Source: CAVYGN01 sp964413265 (GTDB lineage Bacteria; Spirochaetota; Brevinematia; Brevinematales; JAOACQ01). From it: a stretch of 32,646 nucleotides of DNA. This document shows, in pieces, positions 24,277 to 32,412 of this stretch; positions within the stretch are counted from its first letter, which is position 1, and each line of letters starts with the position of its first letter. The position numbers and the translations under genes were made by a program. The notes under the pieces are model-generated. The model did no database searches. It worked only from the letters and a program-made list of their open reading frames with translations, and was not told the origin of the DNA. Location of the stretch: positions 1 to 32,646 of the forward strand of contig CAYPRX010000053.1 of the NCBI GenBank assembly GCA_964413265.1, written 5' to 3'.

Positions 24277-25890
24277 ATGAAATATATATTTTTCTTACTT
24301 ATGTTGGTATCATTAAATAGAGCGGTATTTTCCTATACGGCGAGGATGACCCTTATTTTAATGCAGAACGAATTGAAAGTCCAGGCAGAATTTTCTTTTG
24401 AAAGTAATTCGGAGAGACTTACGATGCCCGGAAGGGCAAGGCTTATCAATATCAGTTCCATAACGGATGGAACGGTGAATTTTTATCAGAACGGCCATGT
24501 CATTCTTATAGATAATGTAATATCGACTTACGGCGGAAAAATTAATGTGGCATACAGTCTGCCTATCACATCTCAGGAATTTTATTCGGATAACTGGCTT
24601 GTCAGACCTGATGAAAAAGGATCGATAAACACGGCATTTACTCTCCCTGAAGGTTTTAAGGGATTAATATTCCCATATGAAGAAAAAAAAGGCGACGGGT
24701 TTTTAATCAACCCGGATGAAAACCCCCTGTTGATATGCGGCAGATATATTGAAACAATGGATAAGGCCAGAGACAGATCATATGATGTTTATTACCATGG
24801 CAGGAGCCAGTCAACCATATCTGATATAGATCATATCATTGAAGCATATGAAAATCTTCTCTTTGGGCTTGATCAAAAAAGCATTATAATTATAAATCTT
24901 CCTGCCATACCGGGTATGGTTCGCTTTGAAAAAAATAATATTTTTCTCATCACTGGAGGTTCAACGCTGCCAGAAATAAAATATGCGGCAGTTCGGCTGT
25001 GGTTCAGAGGACTTCTTAAATTTGAGGGAAGCGAACTTTTTGCTTATACCGACCTTTATACAAGACTGATCGATGATAATGGCAATATAAGGAACGACCA
25101 GGCTTTCCTTGTCCCTGTACCCAGTCATTCATATTATGAAAATATACTTAAAAATGGATTTACAACGAAGGGAGAATTAAACTGCAATGTTAGCGATATG
25201 TTGAGAAATGTATCAATGCTTCACTTCGCCGTTTTTACAGCCGGTATTTCTTCTTATACAAATTATGTCAAGACCTTTGTTGCAGGTAAAAGAGATGCTC
25301 TTTCAAATTCTCTCAATAGTCAGGGCCTGCCCGATATTTGCGCCTCTTCAGGAGCTGATGAATCCGTAGTTGCTGTGGCAAAGTATTTCCTTCCGTTCGC
25401 TGCAAGGCTCCCCGGCATCTCTATAAAGCTTTCAACTGCTTTCAGAAATATGGATGAAATCCCGGATATCAGCGCTCTGGTAAATGGGGAAAAAATAAAG
25501 ATAGGCTGGAACGGTAAAAGGTCATTTGATATAAATGCAACGAATGGGATTATAATCCTGGACCCGGACAGAATAGTTCCGCAGCTTAATTTCGAAAATT
25601 GCATTTCGGTCCTTGATCCGCATGAAGCCCTTGAATGGGAAGCCGCAAGGGAAGCTGCAGTCAAACATAAACATTACAGCGGTGAATCATCACGTAATAT
25701 CTTATACCTTGAAAAATACGAATATCCCTCATCAACGTCTTTTGACCTGGTTCCGGGAAGTTCTGTTTTTGTAGCAATTGTAAGAATCTTTGCGCCTGTA
25801 AATGGCAAACTTCAGGAAGGTCTTAAGGAAATCATAATCACGGTAAAAAATGGCAAAGCACTTGCAGTTGAGGAGAGAATAAGACTTTAG
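24277..25890 (+). CDS. secreted protein resembling a degenerate M1 peptidase
   Basis: A 537-residue protein with a signal peptide (about 1-19). The layout resembles M1 aminopeptidase-like proteins: an N-terminal beta region (20-180), then RFEKNNIFLITGGSTLPEIK (216-235) leading into a helix YAAVRLWFRGLL (236-247), where M1 enzymes carry HExxHxWFG, and a downstream ELFAYTDLY (253-261) where the third zinc ligand helix would lie. The zinc-binding His and Glu residues are missing, so if it is M1-like it is inactive. The later LDPHEALEW is not a HExxH motif. RBS GGCGGGAGG precedes the ATG. It follows the barrel gene and converges on rpsI with 13 bp between. Homology is inferred by eye only. Confidence 0.5.
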   Translation: MKYIFFLLMLVSLNRAVFSYTARMTLILMQNELKVQAEFSFESNSERLTMPGRARLINISSITDGTVNFYQNGHVILIDNVISTYGGKINVAYSLPITSQEFYSDNWLVRPDEKGSINTAFTLPEGFKGLIFPYEEKKGDGFLINPDENPLLICGRYIETMDKARDRSYDVYYHGRSQSTISDIDHIIEAYENLLFGLDQKSIIIINLPAIPGMVRFEKNNIFLITGGSTLPEIKYAAVRLWFRGLLKFEGSELFAYTDLYTRLIDDNGNIRNDQAFLVPVPSHSYYENILKNGFTTKGELNCNVSDMLRNVSMLHFAVFTAGISSYTNYVKTFVAGKRDALSNSLNSQGLPDICASSGADESVVAVAKYFLPFAARLPGISIKLSTAFRNMDEIPDISALVNGEKIKIGWNGKRSFDINATNGIIILDPDRIVPQLNFENCISVLDPHEALEWEAAREAAVKHKHYSGESSRNILYLEKYEYPSSTSFDLVPGSSVFVAIVRIFAPVNGKLQEGLKEIIITVKNGKALAVEERIRL

Positions 25891-25903
25891 GAAGAGACTC
25901 GAG

Positions 25904-26296
25904 CTATCTCTTTGAATACTGGGGACCTTTCCTCGCTTTTTTAAGGCCGTAATGCTTTCTCTGTACCATTCTTGAATCCCTGGTAAGAAACCCAAGGTCT
26001 TTCAAAGTTTTATGATACTTTTCCCTGTCAAGCTTATCAATAGCTCTTGAAAGACCATGGCGGACTGCTTCTGCCTGTCCTGTTGTTCCCCCGCCGCTCA
26101 CTGTTACGTAAACGTCATATTTACCCAGCAGTTCGGTAGCCTTGAGGGGAACCCGAACTATGTCCCAATATACTGAAGGAAAATATGATTCTATATCCTT
26201 TTTATTTATAGTAATTTTACCGCTGCCCTTAGGCAAAAGAAAGACTCTTGCGACACTTGTTTTGCGCCTTCCCGTAGCGTAAATCTGATCAGTCAT
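25904..26296 (-). CDS. rpsI: 30S ribosomal protein S9
   Basis: A 130-residue S9 with YATGRRKTSVARVFL at the N-terminus and the basic C-terminus RKHYGLKKARKGPQYSKR that reaches the ribosomal P site; the terminal SKR is the conserved end. I chose the second of two in-frame ATGs (26296), because GGGAGG lies nine bases before it and directly abuts the first. It follows rplM by 15 bp in the universal rplM-rpsI order. Confidence 0.97.
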   Translation of the reverse strand: MTDQIYATGRRKTSVARVFLLPKGSGKITINKKDIESYFPSVYWDIVRVPLKATELLGKYDVYVTVSGGGTTGQAEAVRHGLSRAIDKLDREKYHKTLKDLGFLTRDSRMVQRKHYGLKKARKGPQYSKR

Positions 26297-26311
26297 TCCA
26301 CTCATCCTCCC

Positions 26312-26740
26312 TTATATTTCAAGCGGGCTTGTCTTTATATTTTTAAGATCATGAACAGGACCGGCATAAAGGTAGAGCTTTTTAATCATCCTTTTTGCCA
26401 GATTGTTCCTGGGAAGCATGCCTTTCACCGCCTTTTCAATCGGAAACAGCGGCTTTTTAAGCATCATATCCTTGAATGTCCTTTCATGCATTCCGCCAAC
26501 ATAACCAGAATAATGATAATAAACCTTGCTTTTCGGCTTTCTGCCGGTTAGAATGAATTTATCGGCATTGACAATAATTACAAAATCACCGTTATCAATA
26601 TTTTTCGTATAAGTTGCTTTATGTTTGCCCATTAGAACCTGCGCTGCACGAGAGGCGATCCTGCCCAGCGGTTTTCCTGCAGCGTCAAGAACGAAATACT
26701 GTCTTTTGATCTGAGAAGCTTTTAACACAAAGGTCTTCAT
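26312..26740 (-). CDS. rplM: 50S ribosomal protein L13
   Basis: A 142-residue L13 with VLDAAGKPLGRIASRAAQVL, GKHKATYTKNIDNGD, YYHYSGYVGG and the GMLPRNNLAKRMIKKLYLY stretch, all family hallmarks; an early assembler of the large subunit. The ATG has GGCGG upstream. Its promoter at 26768-26795 is near-perfect. Confidence 0.97.
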   Translation of the reverse strand: MKTFVLKASQIKRQYFVLDAAGKPLGRIASRAAQVLMGKHKATYTKNIDNGDFVIIVNADKFILTGRKPKSKVYYHYSGYVGGMHERTFKDMMLKKPLFPIEKAVKGMLPRNNLAKRMIKKLYLYAGPVHDLKNIKTSPLEI

Positions 26741-26767
26741 CTGATACCGCCAAAAAAATTTCCATAT

Positions 26768-26795
26768 ATTATAAAGAAAATTACAGCATTGTCAA
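26768..26795 (-). promoter_or_regulatory. rplM-rpsI promoter
   Basis: On the minus strand: TTGACA (26795-26790), 16-base spacer, TATAAT (26773-26768); both boxes match consensus fully. The palindromic repeat begins 15 bp further upstream. Confidence 0.85.
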
Positions 26796-26810
26796 ATAAA
26801 GGGCTTAAAG

Positions 26811-26869
26811 TAATAATTCCACTCTTTTTCCGTGCTGCATGAATTAAGCGTAAGAGTTGCCAGGGTGAA
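26811..26869 (-). repeat. dispersed palindromic repeat, inverted half unit
   Basis: Its reverse complement aligns with 26910-26967 (shared blocks: CTCTTACGCTTA or CTTACGCTTA, TTCAT, GTAAAAA-like run, GGA(G)AATTATTA). With the full unit to its right it forms a hairpin of roughly 58-base arms around a 40-base apex. Confidence 0.75.
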
Positions 26870-26870
26870 T

Positions 26871-26967
26871 GGGGTCCGGGCTCGGACAACCACTTGCTGT
26901 TCACAGTTTTTCGCCTTGCAGTTCTTACGCTTACTTCATATGGCTCGTAAAAAAAAGGAGAATTATT
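26871..26967 (+). repeat. dispersed palindromic repeat, full unit
   Basis: Matches unit B (19648-19743), 69 of 75 core bases. Near its left end GTCCG-GGCT-CGGAC (26875-26888) forms a small stem-loop at the apex of the larger hairpin. It lies between the motAB end and the rplM promoter. Confidence 0.85.
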
Positions 26968-27033
26968 AACTTTATCCGATTATGAGACTAATTTTTGCAA
27001 CCCCGGCCCGGATGACCGTCTTTGAGATGAACT

Positions 27034-27795
27034 TTATTCTCCGCCCTCGGTTATAACAACAATATCGACTCTTCGGTTGAAAGCACGGCTTTCAGGTTCC
27101 CTGCCCGGTTCGATCGGTCTTTCATCTCCATAAGAAACTGCATATACTCTTTTTGGATCTACTCCTCCGGAAACCAGGAATTTAAGCACATTGATTGCCC
27201 TTCCGGCTGCTAGTTCCCAGTTAGAGGTATACTTTAGGGGTTTGGCTGTAATCGCCAGTTCCGGATTAATCTGCACATCGTCCGCGTTGCCTTCAATCCT
27301 GATCTTATTGCTGATTTCCCTGAGTACAGGATATATTTTTTCAAGAATATCTTTACCTTCCTCTTTTAAATCTGCAGATCCGGAATCAAAATATATATCT
27401 GACGCGAGGGTAATGACAAGCCCCCTCTCTTCCAGCTGAATCCTTATCCTCCTCGAGCTTACGAGGGGGCGTAGAGCTGAAATTGTCTTCTCAAAGCTCA
27501 AAGCCTGCTGATGAGCCCTTTTGTTGGACAGAGGATATTTCCCAGAATAAGGCTGATTTTCAGGTGTTATATTTTCAATTGATGTCTTTTCCTCGATCAT
27601 TATACCAGGCCTGCCTCCGCCGAAAACAGTACCAAGCGATTCAGTTATCAGTTCAAATTTCTTGGTTGATACTACACTCAGGGCGTACATAATAATAAAA
27701 TAGAGCAGAAGCAGGGTTATCATGTCGGCATAGGTCAGAAGCCATCTTTCAAGGTTGCCAGTACGATCATCAATTCTTCTTCTATTTTCAGGCAT
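27034..27795 (-). CDS. motB: flagellar motor stator protein MotB
   Basis: A 253-residue stator subunit: short cytoplasmic N-terminus, one membrane helix (about 19-42) with the proton-carrying Asp24 in LLTYADMITLLL, a linker, and an OmpA-like peptidoglycan-binding domain (about 129-250; YFDSGSADL, GNADD, NWELAAGRA, YGDERPI, NRRVDI). It anchors the MotA ring to the cell wall and conducts ions to drive flagellar rotation. An Asp with the small/hydrophobic context does not by itself tell H+ from Na+. It starts 5 bp after motA. Confidence 0.95.
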   Translation of the reverse strand: MPENRRRIDDRTGNLERWLLTYADMITLLLLYFIIMYALSVVSTKKFELITESLGTVFGGGRPGIMIEEKTSIENITPENQPYSGKYPLSNKRAHQQALSFEKTISALRPLVSSRRIRIQLEERGLVITLASDIYFDSGSADLKEEGKDILEKIYPVLREISNKIRIEGNADDVQINPELAITAKPLKYTSNWELAAGRAINVLKFLVSGGVDPKRVYAVSYGDERPIEPGREPESRAFNRRVDIVVITEGGE

Positions 27796-27800
27796 TTATT

Positions 27801-28622
27801 TTACCTTTCAACTGTTGGGCTTTCTTGCTGTTTGAGTTTCTTTTTTTCTTTTTCATTCAGGTAATCCTCAAGTTTGTCTTTCATTATGCTTGGATTCTCA
27901 CCCTGCTGTATGCTTATCATTGCCTCAAGAACTAGTTCCTTCTGGAGCTTTGTGTTCGCAAGATTAAGCTTGAGCTTATTGGCTATGGGAAGCCAGAAGA
28001 GGTTAGCGAGGCTTATACCGTAAAGGGTAGCAATGAAGGCAAGAGCTACAGCAGGACCAAGGGCCTCAGGTGAGGCAAGCCTGCCAAGAACGTTTACAAG
28101 TCCGAGCACTGTACCGATAATTCCCATCGTGGGAGAAAAACCGCCCGCCTGTTCAAAAATGGACGCTTCATGCCTTCTTTTCTGTTCGTAAAGAAAGATA
28201 TCATTGGTGATAGTATGTTTAACAACCTCGGGGTCCGTTCCGTCAATTATGAGCTTCATACCCTTGTACATCAGGGGATCGATATTGGCAAGGTCCTCAA
28301 TATCGTTCTCAAGGCTCAATATACCTTCCCTTCTTGATTTCTCGGAGAAAGTAATGAACATTTCCAGCAGATCCTTGGTAGGCACGACCTTTTCAGTCGC
28401 AGCCTGCCCTATAAGTTTTGGTATATTATATATGTCTTCCATTTTAAAGGAAACCATTGTTGCTCCGAGCGTACCGCCGACAACTATTAGGAAGGGTGAA
28501 ATGCTCGAAACAAGTGACCCGAAATTTCCACCTTCGATGCCGTAAGCTAAAAGGAGCATTCCAAATCCGAATGCAATTCCTATGATTGTGGCGAGATCAC
28601 GACCCTTTCTGCCGATATTCAC
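27801..28622 (-). CDS. motA: flagellar motor stator protein MotA
   Basis: A 273-residue inner-membrane protein with four membrane helices. The torque-generating cytoplasmic loop contains SEKSRREGILSLEND (about 93-107), and the conserved prolines are Pro164 in SPTMGIIGTVLG and Pro212 in LFWLPIANK. It forms the ring around MotB that turns the rotor. The charged C-terminus is Lys/Glu-rich. Start: 28622 reads as GTG (GTGAATATCGG) with AGGAGG upstream. It is divergent from exbB, its distant structural relative. Confidence 0.95.
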   Translation of the reverse strand: MNIGRKGRDLATIIGIAFGFGMLLLAYGIEGGNFGSLVSSISPFLIVVGGTLGATMVSFKMEDIYNIPKLIGQAATEKVVPTKDLLEMFITFSEKSRREGILSLENDIEDLANIDPLMYKGMKLIIDGTDPEVVKHTITNDIFLYEQKRRHEASIFEQAGGFSPTMGIIGTVLGLVNVLGRLASPEALGPAVALAFIATLYGISLANLFWLPIANKLKLNLANTKLQKELVLEAMISIQQGENPSIMKDKLEDYLNEKEKKKLKQQESPTVER

Positions 28623-28682
28623 TTCATCCCTCCTGATTTCTAATACCGGACTGCTGCCGGAATAATGTTATTTGTAATTATA

Positions 28683-28709
28683 TTATCGGTAAAGGGAAAA
28701 AATCTTAAA
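28683..28709 (-). promoter_or_regulatory. possible sigma28-like motA promoter
   Basis: On the minus strand, ACCGATAA (28690-28683) matches the flagellar sigma28 -10 element GCCGATAA at seven of eight positions. TTTA sits 15 bases before it, a weak match to TAAA. It lies about 60 bp before motA. No better sigma70 site was found. Confidence 0.35.
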
Positions 28710-28751
28710 GCAAGGGCAAATTTTCTTTTATTTAGTATTTTTGAGGTTTTA

Positions 28752-28780
28752 TTGTCAATATCCAGAACTATTGTTATAAT
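28752..28780 (+). promoter_or_regulatory. exbB-exbD-tonB promoter
   Basis: TTGTCA (28752-28757), 17-base spacer, TATAAT (28775-28780). The exbB ATG lies about 77 bases downstream. No Fur box is visible near it. Confidence 0.75.
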
Positions 28781-28857
28781 TTCAATATATGTTTAGTTGC
28801 TCTCCTATTAATTATAACATATAATTTGCGTTTCGGGTTAATAATCAGGAGGAAAAA

Positions 28858-29484
28858 ATGTTTGTCGGCAAATCTATCTGGGATATCCTTCAGATGGGTG
28901 GATTTACAATGAGCGTTCTTCTGCTCTGCTCAATAACATCCCTCTCGTTCATACTGGAAAGGGTATTTCATTTAAGGAGCAAAACAAGGATAAAAAGGCC
29001 CGATTTCATGGCAAAAATACGGAGTTATCTCGACAGTAACAGCCTCCAGGGTGCAGCGGCATATTCAGGGACTGTGGTATCTCCTTTAGCCAGGGTAGTC
29101 CAGGCAGGTCTGCTTTTTTACGGGAAGGGTGAAGAAAAAATGACTCACGCAATGGACAGGCAGATAAGCATTGAGATCAAGGAAATGGAAAAATTCACAG
29201 GTATACTCGGATCAATAGGAAGCACAGTGGTGTATATAGGCCTTTTCGGGACCGTTATCGGTATTATCAGGGCATTCCAGGATATAGCTCTTTCTTCTGG
29301 CAGCGGAACAGGAATAACAGGTGTTGTCGCCGGTATAGCCGAAGCCCTCATTACTACAGCCACGGGTATTTTCGTGGCAGTACCGACTGTAATTGCCTAT
29401 AACAGTTTAATGAATAAAATCGACAATATTTCAACCGATTTGGAAATCTGTGCCTCGGAAACGCTTGATTTATTAAGGAAATAA
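28858..29484 (+). CDS. exbB: ExbB/TolQ/MotA-family proton channel protein
   Basis: A 208-residue inner-membrane protein with helices near 15-34, 118-140 and 155-185. The family motif GSTVVYIGLFGTVIGIIRAF and GIAEALITTATGIFVAVPT are present; the Thr residues of the last helix line the proton path. It starts at ATG behind CAGGAGG. Directly followed by exbD and tonB, so ExbB is favoured over TolQ. The complex uses the proton gradient to energise outer-membrane receptors. Confidence 0.9.
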   Translation: MFVGKSIWDILQMGGFTMSVLLLCSITSLSFILERVFHLRSKTRIKRPDFMAKIRSYLDSNSLQGAAAYSGTVVSPLARVVQAGLLFYGKGEEKMTHAMDRQISIEIKEMEKFTGILGSIGSTVVYIGLFGTVIGIIRAFQDIALSSGSGTGITGVVAGIAEALITTATGIFVAVPTVIAYNSLMNKIDNISTDLEICASETLDLLRK

Positions 29485-29487
29485 TTT

Positions 29488-29910
29488 ATGATAAAAAAAA
29501 GGTCGGAAAGAAAGAAACTGATGACTGACATTAACATCACTCCCTTTACAGACGTCGTCCTTGTCCTTTTGATCATTTTTATTATTGCCACTCCTCTAAT
29601 ATACCAGGGCAAGTTAAGAATCAACCTGCCTGAAACCAGGAGTGCAAAGACCGAGGAAAAACCGATGAGAATGACGCTCCAGGTAACCCCGCAGGGATTT
29701 GTCTATATCGACAATGTGGAATACGCCATGCCCGGTGATACAGATAAAATTAAGGCTAAGATCCTGAACACGGTGGGAAACAGTGATAATTCCGCAGTCG
29801 TAATAAACGGTGACAAGGACTGCAGGTACAGCACTATAATAAGCATCATCGACGCGATAAAGGAAATCGGCATTAAAAAGATCCTTCTGGGCACTGAAAT
29901 TAAAAGATAA
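29488..29910 (+). CDS. exbD: ExbD/TolR-family biopolymer transport protein
   Basis: A 140-residue protein with a basic cytoplasmic N-terminus, DINITPFTDVVLVLLIIF at 14-31 containing the essential Asp22, one membrane helix and a periplasmic domain ending ...IIDAIKEIGIKKILLGTE. It starts 3 bp after exbB with AAGGA upstream. It forms the proton-conducting core inside the ExbB pentamer. Confidence 0.92.
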   Translation: MIKKRSERKKLMTDINITPFTDVVLVLLIIFIIATPLIYQGKLRINLPETRSAKTEEKPMRMTLQVTPQGFVYIDNVEYAMPGDTDKIKAKILNTVGNSDNSAVVINGDKDCRYSTIISIIDAIKEIGIKKILLGTEIKR

Positions 29911-29924
29911 TTCCCGGTGAAATT

Positions 29925-30515
29925 ATGAAGTTATACCTTTTCATTGGTTTATCGGTTGTACTTCATTTATTTGTTCTTCTGGCGTTTACAATAAGATTCC
30001 AGATGACTTTCATTAATTCAGCACAAAATTATGTTGAGATCAGCAATGAAAAAATTTCAATGGATGTGAAGTCCTCCAAACCCTTTGTTATGGGCGATAA
30101 ATCCCCTGTAAATAAAATACCGGAAATCAACACTAATTTTCAGCAACTTCAAAAAGAAGAGGAAGAAGGTGATTCGGAAAGCGGCAGTACTTCAGGAATG
30201 AGCGGTAATTCTTCAGACTTAAGCGGATTCGTTCCCAGTTACGAAGTAGAAGAGCTTCCTGTTCCCTTGACTCCGATAACACCTGTATATCCAGAAGAAG
30301 CAAGAAGGACAGGTATTGAGGGGAAAGTCCTCGTTTTGCTTTACATTGACGAACATGGGAATGTTAAAAAAGTCGAGATAGAGAAATCACCCAGTGATAT
30401 TCTTTCAAAATCGGCTTACGAAGCTGTCTCGTCAGTAAAGTTTAAACCCGCAAGGATAGGCGGTACCGCCAGAGCGGTATGCATGCTTCTCACTCTGAAA
30501 TTTCACCTTAATTGA
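29925..30515 (+). CDS. tonB: TonB energy-transducing protein
   Basis: A 196-residue protein: N-terminal membrane helix (about 4-24) with the Ser-x3-His motif (Ser10, His14) that contacts ExbB/ExbD, a periplasmic linker, and a C-terminal TonB domain (about 118-196; PVYPEEARRTGIEGKVLVLLYIDEHG, SAYEAVSSVKFKPA). Oddity: the linker is acidic and Ser/Gly-rich (EEEEGDSESGSTSGMSGN) instead of the usual Pro/Lys-rich rod. The Shine-Dalgarno is weak (CCGGTG). It ends 8 bp from the convergent next gene. Confidence 0.9.
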   Translation: MKLYLFIGLSVVLHLFVLLAFTIRFQMTFINSAQNYVEISNEKISMDVKSSKPFVMGDKSPVNKIPEINTNFQQLQKEEEEGDSESGSTSGMSGNSSDLSGFVPSYEVEELPVPLTPITPVYPEEARRTGIEGKVLVLLYIDEHGNVKKVEIEKSPSDILSKSAYEAVSSVKFKPARIGGTARAVCMLLTLKFHLN

Positions 30516-30523
30516 TGAATTGT

Positions 30524-30958
30524 TTATTTCCTGTCAAAAGTCGTTTCGCTTATTTTTTCAAACTCCCCGTTTGTAAAATTCTCGATCATATGTATTTTTT
30601 TTATTCCTGAGATGAGTTTTTCTGTGTGCCTCTCAATATGGGCGCTTCCGTTTCTGCTGTATTTTGCAATCATTATGAAAGTACTTTCATCAGTGTAATT
30701 TCCCTCGCCGCTGATATGTATGGCAAAATTATCATACCATTCAAGCCTGAATTTTTTTATTGAGTTGTCGAAAAAAATAATCCCATGACCCTTCAGAAGC
30801 CCCCCGGAAGTTTCAGCCTCGACATCGGCCAGGTAGCAGAAGCCGTCGCATGCTCTTTTGAAAATCTCCTTTGTTTCACCGCTGACCCATTCACCCTCGA
30901 ACTTATCGAGCTGATCCAATTCAGGAAACCTTGCAGGTTTATCAATTTTTACTGGCAT
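30524..30958 (-). CDS. DUF1579-like small protein
   Basis: A 144-residue soluble protein without signal peptide or membrane helix. FEGEWVSGE near residue 20, the GGLLKGHGIIFFDNSIKKFRLEWYDNFA centre and regular beta strands recall DUF1579-type lipocalin-like domains, but the match is only by eye. I start at ATG 30958, which has AGGAGGGG just upstream, rather than 78 bases earlier, where the frame would overlap the GtrA gene. It follows GtrA by 22 bp. Function unknown. Confidence 0.6.
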   Translation of the reverse strand: MPVKIDKPARFPELDQLDKFEGEWVSGETKEIFKRACDGFCYLADVEAETSGGLLKGHGIIFFDNSIKKFRLEWYDNFAIHISGEGNYTDESTFIMIAKYSRNGSAHIERHTEKLISGIKKIHMIENFTNGEFEKISETTFDRK

Positions 30959-30980
30959 TTTCCCCTCCTTTTTAAGTTCA

Positions 30981-31397
30981 TCATTTACCAACGATTTTTC
31001 TGTTAAAGGTAATGGTTTTATTAAGAATAAATCCAAGAACCGTATATATGAACATAGAAATGATCTGTGAAATTATAACGTTAATCCTGACAATTTCTTT
31101 GAGAAATATAAGAACGCCGTTCTGTATCAAAAAGCATGGAATGAATACAATAAGAAAAAGCACAGCTTCAAGTCTTCTGTCCCCCCTGCTTGCAAACGTC
31201 CATATCTTGTTCCAGATAAAACTGTTTAGCAGTCCCGGAATATAGCTTAAAGTATTCGAAAGAACATACTGAATATGAAACAGATAGTAAAATATCAGAA
31301 ATGACCCGAAGCCTACCAGGGTATTAAGAACACCAACAAGGCTGAATTTAATAAATTGTGTTATATTTGTCCTGTTCAGAACCCTATCGGTGTTCAC
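30981..31397 (-). CDS. GtrA-like flippase/membrane protein
   Basis: A 138-residue protein with four predicted membrane helices and the GtrA pattern: FIKFSLVGVLNTLVGFGSFLIFY at the start, SYIPGLLNSFIWNKIWTF in the middle, and a C-terminal GFILNKTITF. GtrA proteins are thought to flip undecaprenyl-phosphate-linked glucose or similar sugars. It starts with GTG (GGAGA just before), overlapping the end of the glycosyltransferase gene by 14 bases, so the pair is translationally coupled. Confidence 0.88.
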   Translation of the reverse strand: MNTDRVLNRTNITQFIKFSLVGVLNTLVGFGSFLIFYYLFHIQYVLSNTLSYIPGLLNSFIWNKIWTFASRGDRRLEAVLFLIVFIPCFLIQNGVLIFLKEIVRINVIISQIISMFIYTVLGFILNKTITFNRKIVGK

Positions 31398-32355
31398 GTC
31401 TTCTCCGAGCTTCAGAGCCGAAACCGATTTTTCCCCTCACTATATAGAGAGGCCTCCTCTTCGTTTCATTATAGATCCTGCCGATGTACTCGCCTATTAT
31501 GCCGATAGTTAAAAGCTGAATGCCTCCAAGGAACAATATGATTGTTGTCATCGAGGCATAACCCTGAACAGGATCGCCTGAGATGATTTTCTTTGCTATA
31601 ACAAATGCAGCGTAACAAAATGATAAAAAAGATATGATAATTCCAAGGTAGCTGGCAGCTCTCAGCGGTATATGGCTGAAAGAAGTTAATCCTTCCATGG
31701 CTAAGGCGATAAGTTTTCCATAGCTCAATTTACTTTTCCCGGCGAACCTCGCATCTCTCTCAAAATTGATGGAACATTGCCTGAATCCCACCCAGAAGAA
31801 AAGCCCCTTCATATAACGGTGGTGTTCCCTGAGCTCCTTTAAGGCGTTCACCACTTTCCTGTCCAGGAGCCTGAAATCACCGGTGTTTTCCTCAATATCA
31901 AAAGATGTGAAAGCCTTAAAAATTTTATAAAAAATTGAGGCTGTAGCTTTTTTCAGCCAGGTTTCCCCTCTGCGCTTTACCCTTCTTGCAGTAACAACCT
32001 CAAAACCTTCTCTCCACTTACGCAACATTTCGGGTATAAGTTCTGGAGGATCTTGAAGATCTGCATCGATGGGTATGACTGCCCTTCCGGATGTAAAATC
32101 CAAACCTGCAGATAGTGCTATCTCCTTCCCGAAGTTCCTGGAAAAGTCTACGATTTTGACCTTTTTATCCAGCCTGCGAAGTGCTATTAGCCGCTCAAGG
32201 GTATTATCTGTACTTCCGTCATTGACGCATATTATTTCAAAACTCTCATTCTCGGCTTCAAGTACACCGGTTACAATTTTATAAAATTCTTCTAAATTAT
32301 CGGATTCATTGTACATCGGGACCACAATTGAAACTGAAACATCTTTTGCGGCCAT
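31384..32355 (-). CDS. GtrB/DPM1-like glycosyltransferase family 2
   Basis: A 323-residue membrane-bound GT-A enzyme. The N-terminal domain has VVPMYNES, VNDGSTD (44-50), FSRNFGKE (71-78) and the metal-binding DADLQDPPE (97-105); the C-terminus has two membrane helices (about 233-262 and 268-293). This is the layout of undecaprenyl-phosphate glucosyl/mannosyl transferases (GtrB, DPM1-like), which load a sugar onto the lipid carrier at the inner face. The GtrA-like gene follows, its usual flippase partner. ATG with GGAGG. Sugar and acceptor (LPS, teichoic-like polymer, glycolipid) cannot be told from sequence. Confidence 0.9.
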   Translation of the reverse strand: MAAKDVSVSIVVPMYNESDNLEEFYKIVTGVLEAENESFEIICVNDGSTDNTLERLIALRRLDKKVKIVDFSRNFGKEIALSAGLDFTSGRAVIPIDADLQDPPELIPEMLRKWREGFEVVTARRVKRRGETWLKKATASIFYKIFKAFTSFDIEENTGDFRLLDRKVVNALKELREHHRYMKGLFFWVGFRQCSINFERDARFAGKSKLSYGKLIALAMEGLTSFSHIPLRAASYLGIIISFLSFCYAAFVIAKKIISGDPVQGYASMTTIILFLGGIQLLTIGIIGEYIGRIYNETKRRPLYIVRGKIGFGSEARRRREHR

Positions 32356-32412
32356 AATTTCCTCCAGCGTATAATTCTAGAGGAAGAAGGAGTAATTCGC
32401 AACAAAGCGAAA

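Noticed and set aside
25620..25640. DPHEALEW in the M1-like protein as a zinc site
   Set aside because: Lacks the second His of HExxH, and lies after the region where the zinc helix should be.
30958..31036. Longer start of the DUF1579-like gene overlapping the GtrA gene
   Set aside because: The internal ATG at 30958 has a strong AGGAGGGG site, and the extra 26 residues look like antisense/frame noise over the GtrA end.
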